NCBI RefSeq assembly: GCF_023336755.1
Contig: NZ_JALZWP010000006.1
Coordinates: 1-64,000, forward strand
Origin: Roseinatronobacter domitianus
GTDB taxonomy: Bacteria; Pseudomonadota; Alphaproteobacteria; Rhodobacterales; Rhodobacteraceae
Length of the DNA stretch: 64,000 nt
Direction: 5' to 3'
The notes under the pieces were generated by a model. The model worked only from the letters and a program-made list of their open reading frames with translations, was not told the origin of the DNA and made no database searches. Positions 8,072 through 15,709 of the stretch are shown here, one piece after another (positions within the stretch are counted from its first letter, which is position 1; every line of letters begins with the position of its first letter). The translations under genes and the position numbers were made by a program.

Positions 8072-9210
8072 CCGGCATCGACAGCCGCGCGCCGCGCCAG
8101 CACCGCGACAAGGTCGGTGCGCGACACCACGCCGACGACCCGGCCCGCCTCTATTACCGGGACGGCATGCACCTCGCCATCCGCCATCATTGGCAATAGC
8201 GCGGCCAATGGAGTGTCGGGGGCAAGGCCATCTGCCCCGCCGCGCATGATGTCGCGGGCCGTTTCGGACGGTGCAAGCCCCTGCCCCAACAACCGCGACA
8301 TGGCCGCGCCAAACCTGCCCTTGAGCACACGCGCGTCACGGGCAGCGCGCGCAATAAGGTCGATCTGGTGAATGACACCCGCATAGCTGCCGCCATCTTC
8401 GACGACGGGCAGCGTGGTGAACCGATGCCGCTGAAACAGGTCGGCCACCTTGCCCAAGGGCGTGTCAGGCGCAACCGTCACCGGGTCGGGTGACATGATA
8501 TCGCGGGCGGTCAGCGGGCCGGCAAACTGCGCCGCCGCTTGCATCTGCGCCGCCCCGATCAGCCGTGCAAGATCCGCCGCGCCAAGGTTAGAGGATTGCC
8601 GGTAACGTTCCAGCAGGGCCGTCAACTGCTCTTCCGTCAGGCCAAGCCGCGCGCTTGCGCTGCGAACCCCGCCGCGTTGCCTGTCGGATGCGTCATATTG
8701 GCGGAACGGATATATCCGCCCGGTCAGGCGCGCATAGATCATGGCCATAACGACAAGCGACACTGCACCCAGCCCGATCGGGGTCAGCACGAACCAGAAG
8801 CCCAGCGGGAATATCTCTTCCGGGTGCAAAGCCGCCGCCATCGCAACCCCGCCCGCAGGTGGGTGTAAAGCCCGCACCAGCGCCATTGCGAACACCGTCG
8901 CCGCCACGGCCAAGGCAACCCGCAACGTCGCATCCGTCACAATGTAACACAGCGCCACCCCGATGAGCGCCCCCAACGTGTTGCCCATGATAACCGACCA
9001 CGGTTGCGCCAGCGGGCTGTTGGGAATGGCAAAAAGCATCACCGCCGAGGCCCCGAATGGCGCAACCAGATATAGCCCGAATTCCGTGTCGATCTCTGGC
9101 GACAGCAGGAAAAGCGCGATCAGCCCAATCGCCAGAAGCGCACCCAGGCTTGCGCGCAGGGCTTCGGTTGTGGTGGCACGCGCCATGGCGGGGCCAAGAG
9201 ATCTCCACAT
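8068..9210 (-). CDS. HPP-family membrane protein with C-terminal CBS pair
   Basis: The 380-residue protein has an N-terminal four-helix HPP domain (about 15-165) with the signature ALHPPAGG, then a linker and two CBS domains (about 230-375, with ARDIMSPDPVTVAPDTPLG and HAVPVIEAGRVVGVVSRTDL). HPP proteins are membrane proteins, and some plastid and cyanobacterial members transport nitrite; CBS pairs sense adenosine nucleotides. Transport of a small anion regulated by energy state is therefore plausible, not shown. It sits inside the urate locus on the opposite strand to lysR, without an evident functional link. Confidence 0.85.
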   Translation of the reverse strand: MWRSLGPAMARATTTEALRASLGALLAIGLIALFLLSPEIDTEFGLYLVAPFGASAVMLFAIPNSPLAQPWSVIMGNTLGALIGVALCYIVTDATLRVALAVAATVFAMALVRALHPPAGGVAMAAALHPEEIFPLGFWFVLTPIGLGAVSLVVMAMIYARLTGRIYPFRQYDASDRQRGGVRSASARLGLTEEQLTALLERYRQSSNLGAADLARLIGAAQMQAAAQFAGPLTARDIMSPDPVTVAPDTPLGKVADLFQRHRFTTLPVVEDGGSYAGVIHQIDLIARAARDARVLKGRFGAAMSRLLGQGLAPSETARDIMRGGADGLAPDTPLAALLPMMADGEVHAVPVIEAGRVVGVVSRTDLVAVLARRAAVDAG

Positions 9211-9259
9211 GTCAGCTTGCCTTCAGTCGTCCAATGTGTCCGCGTGGCTGTCGCATCGC

Positions 9260-10432
9260 TCAGTTCTCCAGTTCCGCCACCTTGCGCCAATGGGCCATCC
9301 GGGCCGAAAACACGCGGTCGAAGTCGTGATCGACGGCAAAGGCGCGGGCTTTGGCGCTGGCCGTCACCAACGCCTCTCGGTCATGGTGCCATCCGGCGAC
9401 AACATCGGCCAGCGCGGAAACATTGCCAAGCGGGGCCAGCCCGCCACCGCCGCTGCGGGTTTGAACACCGCGCCACATCGCGTTATCGAACCCGGCCACG
9501 GCCAGCCCGCAGCCCATCGCCTCCAGATATGTGCAGGAGGGGTCCGATTGACGGTGACAGGACAGGAACACATCGGCCTCTGTGCGATTAACTGGCACCA
9601 GCTTGCGCGCAAAATCAACCGGGTCATGCAGACGGACGCGGCCTTCGAACCGGTCAAGCCCGGCGCTAATCTCGGCGCCCGAACTGCCGGTGCCGTAAAT
9701 ATCCAACGTGGCATCAACGCCGCGCGCGGCCAGCATGTCCATGACCGGCAACAGGTCTTGCGCGCCCTTCATAGGCTCCAACCGCCCGGAATGGATGAGC
9801 CGCAAGGGCGCGCCATTTCGCAGACGGTCCGCGCGGGCGGTCATCTCTGCCTCTGTGGCCATCATCGACGCGCTTAACCGGTTGTCCAGATACAGATGCG
9901 CATCACGCACCAGCCCGCGATAGGCCTCATAGGCCGGGTAGCCATTGAACTGAACCGCATCCGCCCCGCGCAAAGCCGCGCGCAGGCGATGTTCTTGTTT
10001 CAACGTCCACAGCGCGGAGCGCGCGCGGCGCAGCGGGTTTCGCTTGCGGTCCATCCACAGAATGCGCAACCGGGTGCCAAGCGTGTATTCCAGCACATAG
10101 ACAAGTTTTACGCCCAATCCGTGCACCACTGCCGGGAAATCGAGCGCCTCGTGGTCATCCGCCGCCGCCACCAAAAGCGCCACGTCGCGCCCCAGATGCG
10201 GCAAGATGGGCGCACCGCGCGGAATGACCGCCAGGTCAAAGCCCAAAGATCCGGGCGGGCAATGCACCCCGAAAGGCAAGGGCAACTCTGCATCGCGCAG
10301 CACAACCGATACCGGCCCCGGCCATTCGGCCACATGCCGTTCCATGCCCTGCACGAATTTTGCATCCAGCCACAGCCCATCCTGACGCTGTTGCGCCGGT
10401 GCCGTCGAATAAATGACGAGACGATCTGCCAT
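9260..10432 (-). CDS. GT4-like glycosyltransferase
   Basis: The 390-residue protein has a GT-B fold pattern: a divergent N-terminal Rossmann half and a C-terminal half with LRLIHSGRLEPMKGAQDLLP and SDPSCTYLEAMGCGLAV, the nucleotide-sugar-binding EX7E-like region of family GT4. It probably transfers a sugar to a surface glycan or lipid; donor and acceptor cannot be read. No other glycan genes adjoin it, and it lies between the HPP gene and uraH on the same strand, so its link to urate metabolism is doubtful. Confidence 0.8.
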   Translation of the reverse strand: MADRLVIYSTAPAQQRQDGLWLDAKFVQGMERHVAEWPGPVSVVLRDAELPLPFGVHCPPGSLGFDLAVIPRGAPILPHLGRDVALLVAAADDHEALDFPAVVHGLGVKLVYVLEYTLGTRLRILWMDRKRNPLRRARSALWTLKQEHRLRAALRGADAVQFNGYPAYEAYRGLVRDAHLYLDNRLSASMMATEAEMTARADRLRNGAPLRLIHSGRLEPMKGAQDLLPVMDMLAARGVDATLDIYGTGSSGAEISAGLDRFEGRVRLHDPVDFARKLVPVNRTEADVFLSCHRQSDPSCTYLEAMGCGLAVAGFDNAMWRGVQTRSGGGGLAPLGNVSALADVVAGWHHDREALVTASAKARAFAVDHDFDRVFSARMAHWRKVAELEN

Positions 10433-10504
10433 GCCCGTTCCTGCCTTGCCCCCAAGCTATGCGCGTGGCGGTCACAAGGGTCAAGCGTCTTGGCGCGTGT
10501 GGCC

Positions 10505-10861
10505 TCAACTGCCGCGATAGGTGGAAAACCCGAAGGGCGACAGCAAAAGCGGCACATGGTAATGGCTCTCGGGGTCGCTGATCCCGAAGCGGATCGGAAC
10601 CTCGTCCAAAAACAGCGGGGCGTCACCTGCCTGCCCGGTCGCGCGCAAATAATCCCCGGCGGCGAAAACAAGTTCATACCGGCCCGTGGCAAACTGGCCC
10701 TGTGGCAGGATCGGGCTGTCGGTGCGCCCATCCGCGTTGGTGGTCATGCGCGCCAGTTCCGCGCGCTCGGCACCGTCCAGCCGATAGAGCACAATCTCCA
10801 ACCCGGCGGCTGGCAACCCGCGGGCGGTATCCAGAACATGGGTGGTCAGAAATCCGGCCAT
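10505..10861 (-). CDS. uraH: 5-hydroxyisourate hydrolase (transthyretin-like)
   Basis: The 118-residue protein has the family's N-terminal motif TTHVLDTARG and the C-terminal tetrapeptide YRGS that closes the active site. It hydrolyses 5-hydroxyisourate, the PuuD product, to OHCU. Length is normal for a cytosolic or periplasmic HIU hydrolase without signal peptide. The ATG at 10861 has AGGAG 6 bases upstream, which decides the start over an upstream in-frame ATG. It is divergent from puuE-uraD, whose product handles the next steps. Confidence 0.95.
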   Translation of the reverse strand: MAGFLTTHVLDTARGLPAAGLEIVLYRLDGAERAELARMTTNADGRTDSPILPQGQFATGRYELVFAAGDYLRATGQAGDAPLFLDEVPIRFGISDPESHYHVPLLLSPFGFSTYRGS

Positions 10862-10948
10862 GGTGCTCTCCTGCTGTGTGCTTTGCACGCATCTAGCCGC
10901 AAGCTCGCGGCAAATACCAGCCCGAGGGCTTGCACCCGGCGCGCAGGT

Positions 10949-10969
10949 CTTTCAAGAAATTCCAGAAAG
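10949..10969. promoter_or_regulatory. Candidate LysR operator between uraH and puuE
   Basis: The sequence fits CTTTCAA-N6-CC-N-GAAA and contains the inverted repeat CTTTC-N11-GAAAG. The same gapped motif with the same spacing lies at 7137-7157 between puuD and lysR. Two copies in the two divergent promoter regions of one pathway suggest one regulator. Inference. Confidence 0.45.
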
Positions 10970-10975
10970 CAGAAA

Positions 10976-11002
10976 TGATTATTCTGTATTAACACATAAT
11001 CA
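10976..11002. promoter_or_regulatory. TGATTAT-N13-ATAATCA inverted repeat before puuE
   Basis: A perfect 7-bp inverted repeat with a 13-bp spacer lies 22-48 bases before the puuE start in an AT-rich patch. It may be a second regulator site or overlap the promoter -10 region. Nothing identifies its binding protein. Confidence 0.35.
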
Positions 11003-11023
11003 CGACCGAACCCGGAGGCCAAT

Positions 11024-12439
11024 GTGCAACGCTACCCACGCAACATGACCGGCTATGGCGCAACGCCGCCCAAGGCCAATTGGCCAGGCGGGGCAAAACT
11101 CGCCATTTCACTGGTGCTGAACTACGAAGAAGGCGGCGAGAATTGCATCCTGCATGGCGATGCCGCGTCAGAAGCGTTCCTGTCCGACATTCCCGGCGCC
11201 GCCCCTTGGCCGGGCCAGCGCCATTGGAACATGGAATCGATTTACGACTATGGCGCGCGCGCCGGGTTCTGGCGGTTGCACCGCCTGCTCACCGGTCGCA
11301 ATCTGCCCGTGACCATCTTCGGCGTCGCGATCGCCCTGGCGCGCAGCCCCGAACAGCTCTCCGCCATGCAAAGCGCGGGGTGGGAGATTGCCAGCCATGG
11401 GCTGAAATGGGTCGAACACCGCGATATGCCAGAGGATGAGGAGCGCGCCGCCATTGCCGAAGCCATCCGCCTGCACGCGGAAGTGACAGGCGAAGCGCCG
11501 CGCGGTTGGTATACCGGGCGCTGCTCGGCCAACACCGTGCGTTTGGTGGCAGAAACCGGCGGTTTCGACTGGATATCAGATACTTATGATGACGACCTGC
11601 CGCATTGGATGGAGTTTGGCGACCGCGATCAACTTATCCTGCCCTACACGCTGGAAGCCAATGACATGCGCTTTGCGACCGCGCCGGGCTGGGTCACGGG
11701 CCGCGATTTCGAAGATTACCTGACAGACGCCTTCGACACGCTTTATGCCGAAGGGCAGGCAGGTGCGCCCAAGATACTGTCCATCGGGCTGCATTGCCGC
11801 CTTGTCGGGCGTCCGGGCAAGATCGCGGGGCTGATGCGGTTTCTGGATCATGCCATGGCGCATGACGGCGTGTGGTTCGCCACGCGGGGCCAGATTGCCG
11901 ACCATTGGGCCGCGCATCATCCGCATAAACGCGTCGCGCGCCCCCACCAAATGGACCGCGCCACGTTCGTGGCCAAGTTCGGCGGCATCTATGAACACTC
12001 CCCATGGGTGGCCGAAGCCGCCCATGCGCTGGAACTTGGCCCCGCACATGACAGCGCGGCAGGGCTGGCCCATGCCATGGCGCGTGCCTTTCGCAGCGGG
12101 AGCGCAGAGGCCCGCATGCAGGTCTTGCGCGCCCATCCCGACCTTGCGGGCAAGCTGGCCAGCGCCAAGCGCCTGACCCCCGAATCCACCGCCGAGCAAT
12201 CGAGCGCGGGCCTCGATGCGCTGACCGATGCAGAGCGCGCGAGCTTCCAGCGCCTGAACACCGACTATGTTGCCAAACACGGCTTTCCCTTCATCATCGC
12301 TGTGCGCGACAACACCAAAGACAGTATACTGGCCGCGTTCCAGACCCGCATTGCCAATGACACCGCGACCGAATGCGCCACCGCCTGCGCGCAGGTGGAA
12401 CGGATCGGCGCGCTGCGGCTGGCGGAACTCCTGCCATGA
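11024..12439 (+). CDS. puuE: Bifunctional allantoinase PuuE / OHCU decarboxylase UraD
   Basis: The 471-residue protein joins two enzymes. Residues 1 to about 305 are a PuuE-type allantoinase of the polysaccharide-deacetylase fold (NYEEGGENCILHGD, SHGLKW, TGRCSANT), which opens allantoin to allantoate. Residues from about 310 are OHCU decarboxylase (FVAKFGGIYEHSPWV, RAHPDLAGKLA with catalytic His371, EQSSAGL), which makes S-allantoin. The fusion links the steps directly before and after allantoin. The GTG at 11024 is chosen because GGAGG is 5 bases upstream and the product then begins MQRYPRNMTGYG as in the family. It is followed by allA and the permease. Confidence 0.93.
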   Translation: MQRYPRNMTGYGATPPKANWPGGAKLAISLVLNYEEGGENCILHGDAASEAFLSDIPGAAPWPGQRHWNMESIYDYGARAGFWRLHRLLTGRNLPVTIFGVAIALARSPEQLSAMQSAGWEIASHGLKWVEHRDMPEDEERAAIAEAIRLHAEVTGEAPRGWYTGRCSANTVRLVAETGGFDWISDTYDDDLPHWMEFGDRDQLILPYTLEANDMRFATAPGWVTGRDFEDYLTDAFDTLYAEGQAGAPKILSIGLHCRLVGRPGKIAGLMRFLDHAMAHDGVWFATRGQIADHWAAHHPHKRVARPHQMDRATFVAKFGGIYEHSPWVAEAAHALELGPAHDSAAGLAHAMARAFRSGSAEARMQVLRAHPDLAGKLASAKRLTPESTAEQSSAGLDALTDAERASFQRLNTDYVAKHGFPFIIAVRDNTKDSILAAFQTRIANDTATECATACAQVERIGALRLAELLP

Positions 12440-12442
12440 TAG

Positions 12443-12463
12443 CTTCATCTTGCCAAAAATACT
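12443..12463 (+). repeat. TTGC-AAAAATA intergenic motif, copy 1
   Basis: The sequence TTCATCTTGCCAAAAATACT follows the puuE stop. A closely similar sequence (TTCATCCTTGCAAAAATATC) lies at 17974-17993 upstream of the PLP enzyme gene. Both are intergenic. The motif also looks familiar from other Rhodobacteraceae, from memory only. Confidence 0.4.
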
Positions 12464-12488
12464 CACGACACGACGGCAAGGGCCGGGC

Positions 12489-12980
12489 ATGACGCAGGTG
12501 TTGTTCACTCAACCCCTGACGGCGCAAGCCTTCGCGCCTTTTGGCGATGTGCTGGACGCCACCGGCACGCCTGACAAGCTTATCAATCAGGGGCTCTGCG
12601 GGCGGTTCCACGACCGCGCGGCGCTCGATTTTGCACCAGATGGCCGCGCGGGGATATCCATTTTCAATGCCCAACCGCGCGCCCTGCCCTATGCGCTGGA
12701 CATGGTCGAACGGCACCCCGATGGCTCTCAGGCCTTCGTGCCAATGCACCAAAACCCGTTCCTGGTCATCGTCGCGCCCGACCATGACGGCACCCCCGGC
12801 ACGCCCCGCGCCTTCGTGACCAATGGCGCGCAGGCGATCAACTTTCACCGCAACGTCTGGCACGGGGTTCTGACACCCCTTGCCGCGCCGGGGCTGTTCG
12901 CGGTCATAGACCGCATCGGCCCCACCCCGAACCTGGAGGAGCACTGGTTCACCACCCCCTGGGAGGTGCACACCGCCTGA
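12489..12980 (+). CDS. allA: Ureidoglycolate lyase
   Basis: The 163-residue protein matches AllA: FAPFGDVLDATG near the start, MVERHPDGSQAFVPM in the core, NFHRNVWHGVLTPL with the conserved His residues of the cupin fold, and DRIGPTPNLEEHW near the end. It cleaves ureidoglycolate to glyoxylate and urea, a late step of allantoin use. The enzyme making ureidoglycolate from allantoate is not in the window. The start at 12489 is 49 bases after the puuE stop, with AAGGG a few bases upstream, so it is probably in the same operon. Confidence 0.92.
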   Translation: MTQVLFTQPLTAQAFAPFGDVLDATGTPDKLINQGLCGRFHDRAALDFAPDGRAGISIFNAQPRALPYALDMVERHPDGSQAFVPMHQNPFLVIVAPDHDGTPGTPRAFVTNGAQAINFHRNVWHGVLTPLAAPGLFAVIDRIGPTPNLEEHWFTTPWEVHTA

Positions 12981-13005
12981 ACATAACACGACCCGACGCG
13001 ACAAA

Positions 13006-13019
13006 CCCGCCTTGGCGGG
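13006..13019. other. Short hairpin upstream of the permease
   Basis: CCCGCC-TT-GGCGGG forms a six-pair hairpin between allA and the permease, 33 bases before its start. No T run follows, so it is not a typical terminator; it might stabilise an mRNA end. Role unknown. Confidence 0.35.
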
Positions 13020-13052
13020 ATGGTCTCGCGTGTCTTTGGAGGAGGACAGACC

Positions 13053-14477
13053 ATGACAGAAAATTCCCTTGGCACGGCCGCGCAATTGCGCGACGTGGAT
13101 TATATGCCGCCCATTTACAAAGCGATCCCGCTGGGCGTGCAGCATGTGCTGGCGATGTTCGTGTCGAACGTCACGCCCGCGATCATCGTGGCTGGTGCGG
13201 CCGGCTTCGGCTTTGGCTCGAACTCGCCCGATTTCCCGAACCTGATCTACATGCTGCAAATGTCTATGTTCTTTGCAGGCGTGGCGACCTTGATGCAGAC
13301 CATCACCTTCGGCCCCATCGGCGCGCGTATGCCCATCGTGCAGGGCACGTCATTCGCCTTCATTCCCATTATGATCCCGCTGGTCGCGGGCAAAGGCGTG
13401 GATGCGATGGCGGCCGTCATGGGCGGCATTCTTGTGGGCGGCCTGTTTCACGCAGCCCTCGGCACCGTGATCGGGCGCATCCGCTTCGCGTTGCCGCCGC
13501 TGGTGACGGGTCTTGTCGTGACCATGATCGGCCTCGCCTTGGTGCGTGTGGGCGTGCAATATGCCGCCGGTGGCGTGCCGGCCATGGGCACCGAGTCTTT
13601 CGGCAACCTGCAAAGCTGGTCGGTGGCGCTGGTCGTGATCTTCGTCACCTTGGGCCTGAAATTCTTCACCCGTGGGATGCTGGCCATTTCCGCCGTGCTG
13701 CTGGGCTTGCTCGCGGGTTACGCGGTGGCGTTTGCACTGGGGATGGTCAGCTTTAGCAATGTCGGACGCGCTGCCGTCTTCGCCCTGCCCAACCCGCTGC
13801 ATTTCGGGCTGGAATTCACCGCCGCCGCGATTATCGGGTTCTGCGCCATGGCGTTTGTGTCTGCGGTCGAAACCGTGGGCGATGTGTCGGGCATTGCCAA
13901 GGGCGGCGCCGGGCGCGAAGCGACCGACCGTGAAATCTCTGGCGCGACCTATGCCGATGGTCTGGGCACCGCTGTGTCTGGCCTGTTCGGCGCGCTGCCC
14001 AATACCAGCTTTAGCCAAAACGTCGGCCTGATCGCCATGACCGGCGTCATGTCGCGCCATGTCGTGACCTTTGGGGCTGTGCTGCTGATCGTGGCGGGGC
14101 TGTTCCCAAAAGTGGGCGCGATAATCTCGACCGTCCCCATCGAAGTTCTGGGCGGCGGTGTGATCGTGATGTTCGGCATGGTCGTGGCCGCAGGCATTTC
14201 GATGCTGTCAGACGTGCATTGGAACCGCCGCAACATGGTGATTTTCGCCATCGCGCTGTCGCTGGGGCTGGGTTTGCAGCTTGAACCCTCGGCGCTGCAA
14301 CACCTGCCAGATACGCCGCGCGTGCTGCTGACATCCGGCATCCTGCCTGCGGCCTTCATCGCCATTCTTTTGAACCTTATCCTGCCAAAGGAACTGGCCG
14401 GAGAGGCGACCGAAGAAGTGTCCGGCGGGATGCATGGCGCAGGCGCGGGGCTGGACCCGGCGGACCGCACCCGCTAG
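13053..14477 (+). CDS. NCS2 family purine permease (xanthine/urate type)
   Basis: The 474-residue protein is a nucleobase-ascorbate transporter with about 14 hydrophobic segments. It shows the NCS2 signature region AVETVGDVSGIAKGG and NTSFSQNVGLIAMTGV, the latter characteristic of xanthine and uric acid permeases such as XanQ and UacT. Position after puuE-uraD and allA argues for import of urate or xanthine in symport with protons. The ATG at 13053 is chosen because GGAGGA lies about 7 bases upstream; an earlier in-frame GTG-like start would precede this site. Confidence 0.9.
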   Translation: MTENSLGTAAQLRDVDYMPPIYKAIPLGVQHVLAMFVSNVTPAIIVAGAAGFGFGSNSPDFPNLIYMLQMSMFFAGVATLMQTITFGPIGARMPIVQGTSFAFIPIMIPLVAGKGVDAMAAVMGGILVGGLFHAALGTVIGRIRFALPPLVTGLVVTMIGLALVRVGVQYAAGGVPAMGTESFGNLQSWSVALVVIFVTLGLKFFTRGMLAISAVLLGLLAGYAVAFALGMVSFSNVGRAAVFALPNPLHFGLEFTAAAIIGFCAMAFVSAVETVGDVSGIAKGGAGREATDREISGATYADGLGTAVSGLFGALPNTSFSQNVGLIAMTGVMSRHVVTFGAVLLIVAGLFPKVGAIISTVPIEVLGGGVIVMFGMVVAAGISMLSDVHWNRRNMVIFAIALSLGLGLQLEPSALQHLPDTPRVLLTSGILPAAFIAILLNLILPKELAGEATEEVSGGMHGAGAGLDPADRTR

Positions 14478-14488
14478 GCCAATCAGCC

Positions 14489-14519
14489 GGGTCGCGCTTC
14501 ATCAAATTTGGCGCGACCC
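14489..14519. terminator. Hairpin after the permease gene
   Basis: GGGTCGCGC and GCGCGACCC form a perfect nine-pair stem with a 13-base loop, 11 bases after the permease stop. No T tract follows, so termination efficiency is uncertain; it may protect the 3' end of the purine operon mRNA. Confidence 0.5.
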
Positions 14520-14520
14520 C

Positions 14521-14551
14521 TTGACGCAAGCGGTCAGAGGTCTCTTATACA
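14521..14551 (+). promoter_or_regulatory. Sigma-70-like promoter for sodB
   Basis: TTGACG (14521-14526) and TTATAC (14545-14550) are separated by 18 bases, a good housekeeping promoter match. It gives a short leader of about 30 bases before the sodB start, with GAGACGAGG as ribosome binding site. It directly follows the permease hairpin. Confidence 0.6.
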
Positions 14552-14586
14552 AGGCAGCCAATTCATAACGAGAGACGAGGAAAAAC

Positions 14587-15186
14587 ATGGCATTCGAACT
14601 TCCCAACCTTCCCTATGCGCATGACGCGCTGGCCGATCTGGGCATGAGCGCCGAGACCATGGAATTCCACCATGACATCCACCACAAGGCCTATGTCGAC
14701 AATGGCAACAAGCTGATCGCCGGCACCGAGTGGGAAGGCAAATCGGTCGAAGACATCATCACCGGCACCTATCAGTCGGGCGCTGTGGCGCAGTCGGGCA
14801 TTTTCAACAATGCCAGCCAGCACTGGAACCACGTCCAGTTCTGGGAGATGATGGGGCCGGGCACCGGCAGCATGCCGTCCGAGCTGGAAAAGGCGCTGGT
14901 CGAGAGCTTCGGTTCCGTCGACAAGTTCAAGGAAGACTTCGCCGCCGCAGGTGCGGGCCAGTTCGGCTCTGGCTGGTGCTGGCTGGTCAAGGACAAGGAC
15001 GGATCGCTGCGCGTCACCAAGACCGAAAACGGCGTGAACCCGCTCTGCTTTGGTCAGACAGCACTTCTGGGGTGCGACGTGTGGGAGCACAGCTACTACA
15101 TCGATTTCCGCAACAAGCGCCCTGCTTACCTGTCGAACTTTCTGGAAAAGCTGGTGAACTGGGAAAACGTCGCATCGCGGATGTGA
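14587..15186 (+). CDS. sodB: Iron-type superoxide dismutase
   Basis: The 199-residue protein has the Fe/Mn-SOD fold with metal ligands visible as His28 (EFHHDIHHKAY), His82 (SQHWNHVQFW), and Asp and His in CDVWEHSYY. AQSGIFNNASQHWNH and the FGQTALLGCDVWEHSYYID region favour the Fe type. It destroys superoxide in the cytoplasm and has no signal peptide. It has its own promoter upstream and a strong terminator downstream, so it is a single-gene unit. Length is normal. Confidence 0.95.
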   Translation: MAFELPNLPYAHDALADLGMSAETMEFHHDIHHKAYVDNGNKLIAGTEWEGKSVEDIITGTYQSGAVAQSGIFNNASQHWNHVQFWEMMGPGTGSMPSELEKALVESFGSVDKFKEDFAAAGAGQFGSGWCWLVKDKDGSLRVTKTENGVNPLCFGQTALLGCDVWEHSYYIDFRNKRPAYLSNFLEKLVNWENVASRM

Positions 15187-15208
15187 TCTGGCCCAGGCTT
15201 GAACGTGG

Positions 15209-15238
15209 AAAGGGCGCTCCGATGGGGCGCCCTTTTTT
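15209..15238 (+). terminator. Rho-independent terminator of sodB
   Basis: AAAGGGCGC and GCGCCCTTT form a nine-pair stem around a short loop, and the right arm runs into seven T residues, about 25 bases after the sodB stop. This is a textbook intrinsic terminator. Confidence 0.85.
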
Positions 15239-15253
15239 TGTCTTGCGCTTTTG

Positions 15254-15285
15254 GCGCGGAACAAGGGCGCAGCCCGCCGCGCCAT
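15254..15285 (-). repeat. Dispersed GC-rich intergenic repeat, copy B
   Basis: The reverse complement contains GCGGCGGGCTGCGCCCTTGT followed by TCCGCGC, matching 4187-4225 with two substitutions and one length difference. Both copies are intergenic. Origin and role are unknown. Confidence 0.5.
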
Positions 15286-15544
15286 CGGCGGGCCGTCCCG
15301 CGGCCTGCCGATTGGCTACCACAGTCACGCAGATCGCATGACTTGCGGATTTGGCTGCCATAAAGCGCTGCCAAACATCGGTCGGATCGGCAGTCCCCGG
15401 CCCGCCGCTGGCGCTCTGTTGCGCAGTTACCGCAAACACTTGCACCCCATGCAACGCGGCCTTGCATCCCTGTCGCTTGTGTTGCGGCGCAGCATGTCCC
15501 ATCTCTGGCTCAAGTTAACGCAAACACCAATTGGAGCCTTTGAC

Positions 15545-15709
15545 ATGACCGCGCTTCTCAGCACACTTCAGACACGCCTGCAAAAACGCGCCGCATACGC
15601 CCGCACCAAGGCAGAGATCGAAGCCATGCCGCTCAACGTGGCAATCGACCTTGATATCTACCAACCCGATGCCGCCAAGATCGCGGCGCAGGCTGTTTAC
15701 GGGCGCTGA
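15545..15709 (+). CDS. Small DUF1127-like protein
   Basis: The 54-residue product begins MTALLSTLQTRLQKRAAYAR and ends IAAQAVYGR. Its size, basic amphipathic first half and Asp-rich middle (IDLDIYQPDA) resemble short DUF1127-like proteins abundant in Rhodobacterales, some of which affect RNA turnover or phosphate and stress physiology in other alphaproteobacteria. The match is by general appearance. A TTGGAGCC site 8 bases upstream supports the start at 15545. Its end overlaps the convergent coaD by 13 bases. Confidence 0.6.
   Translation: MTALLSTLQTRLQKRAAYARTKAEIEAMPLNVAIDLDIYQPDAAKIAAQAVYGR

Larger units (their letters stand above)
15187..15544. other. Intergenic region between sodB and the small gene
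   Basis: This 358-bp region holds the sodB terminator, an inverted copy of the dispersed GC-rich repeat (15254-15285), and about 230 bases of leader before the 54-residue gene at 15545. No clear promoter or conserved RNA fold was recognised in the remainder. Confidence 0.5.
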
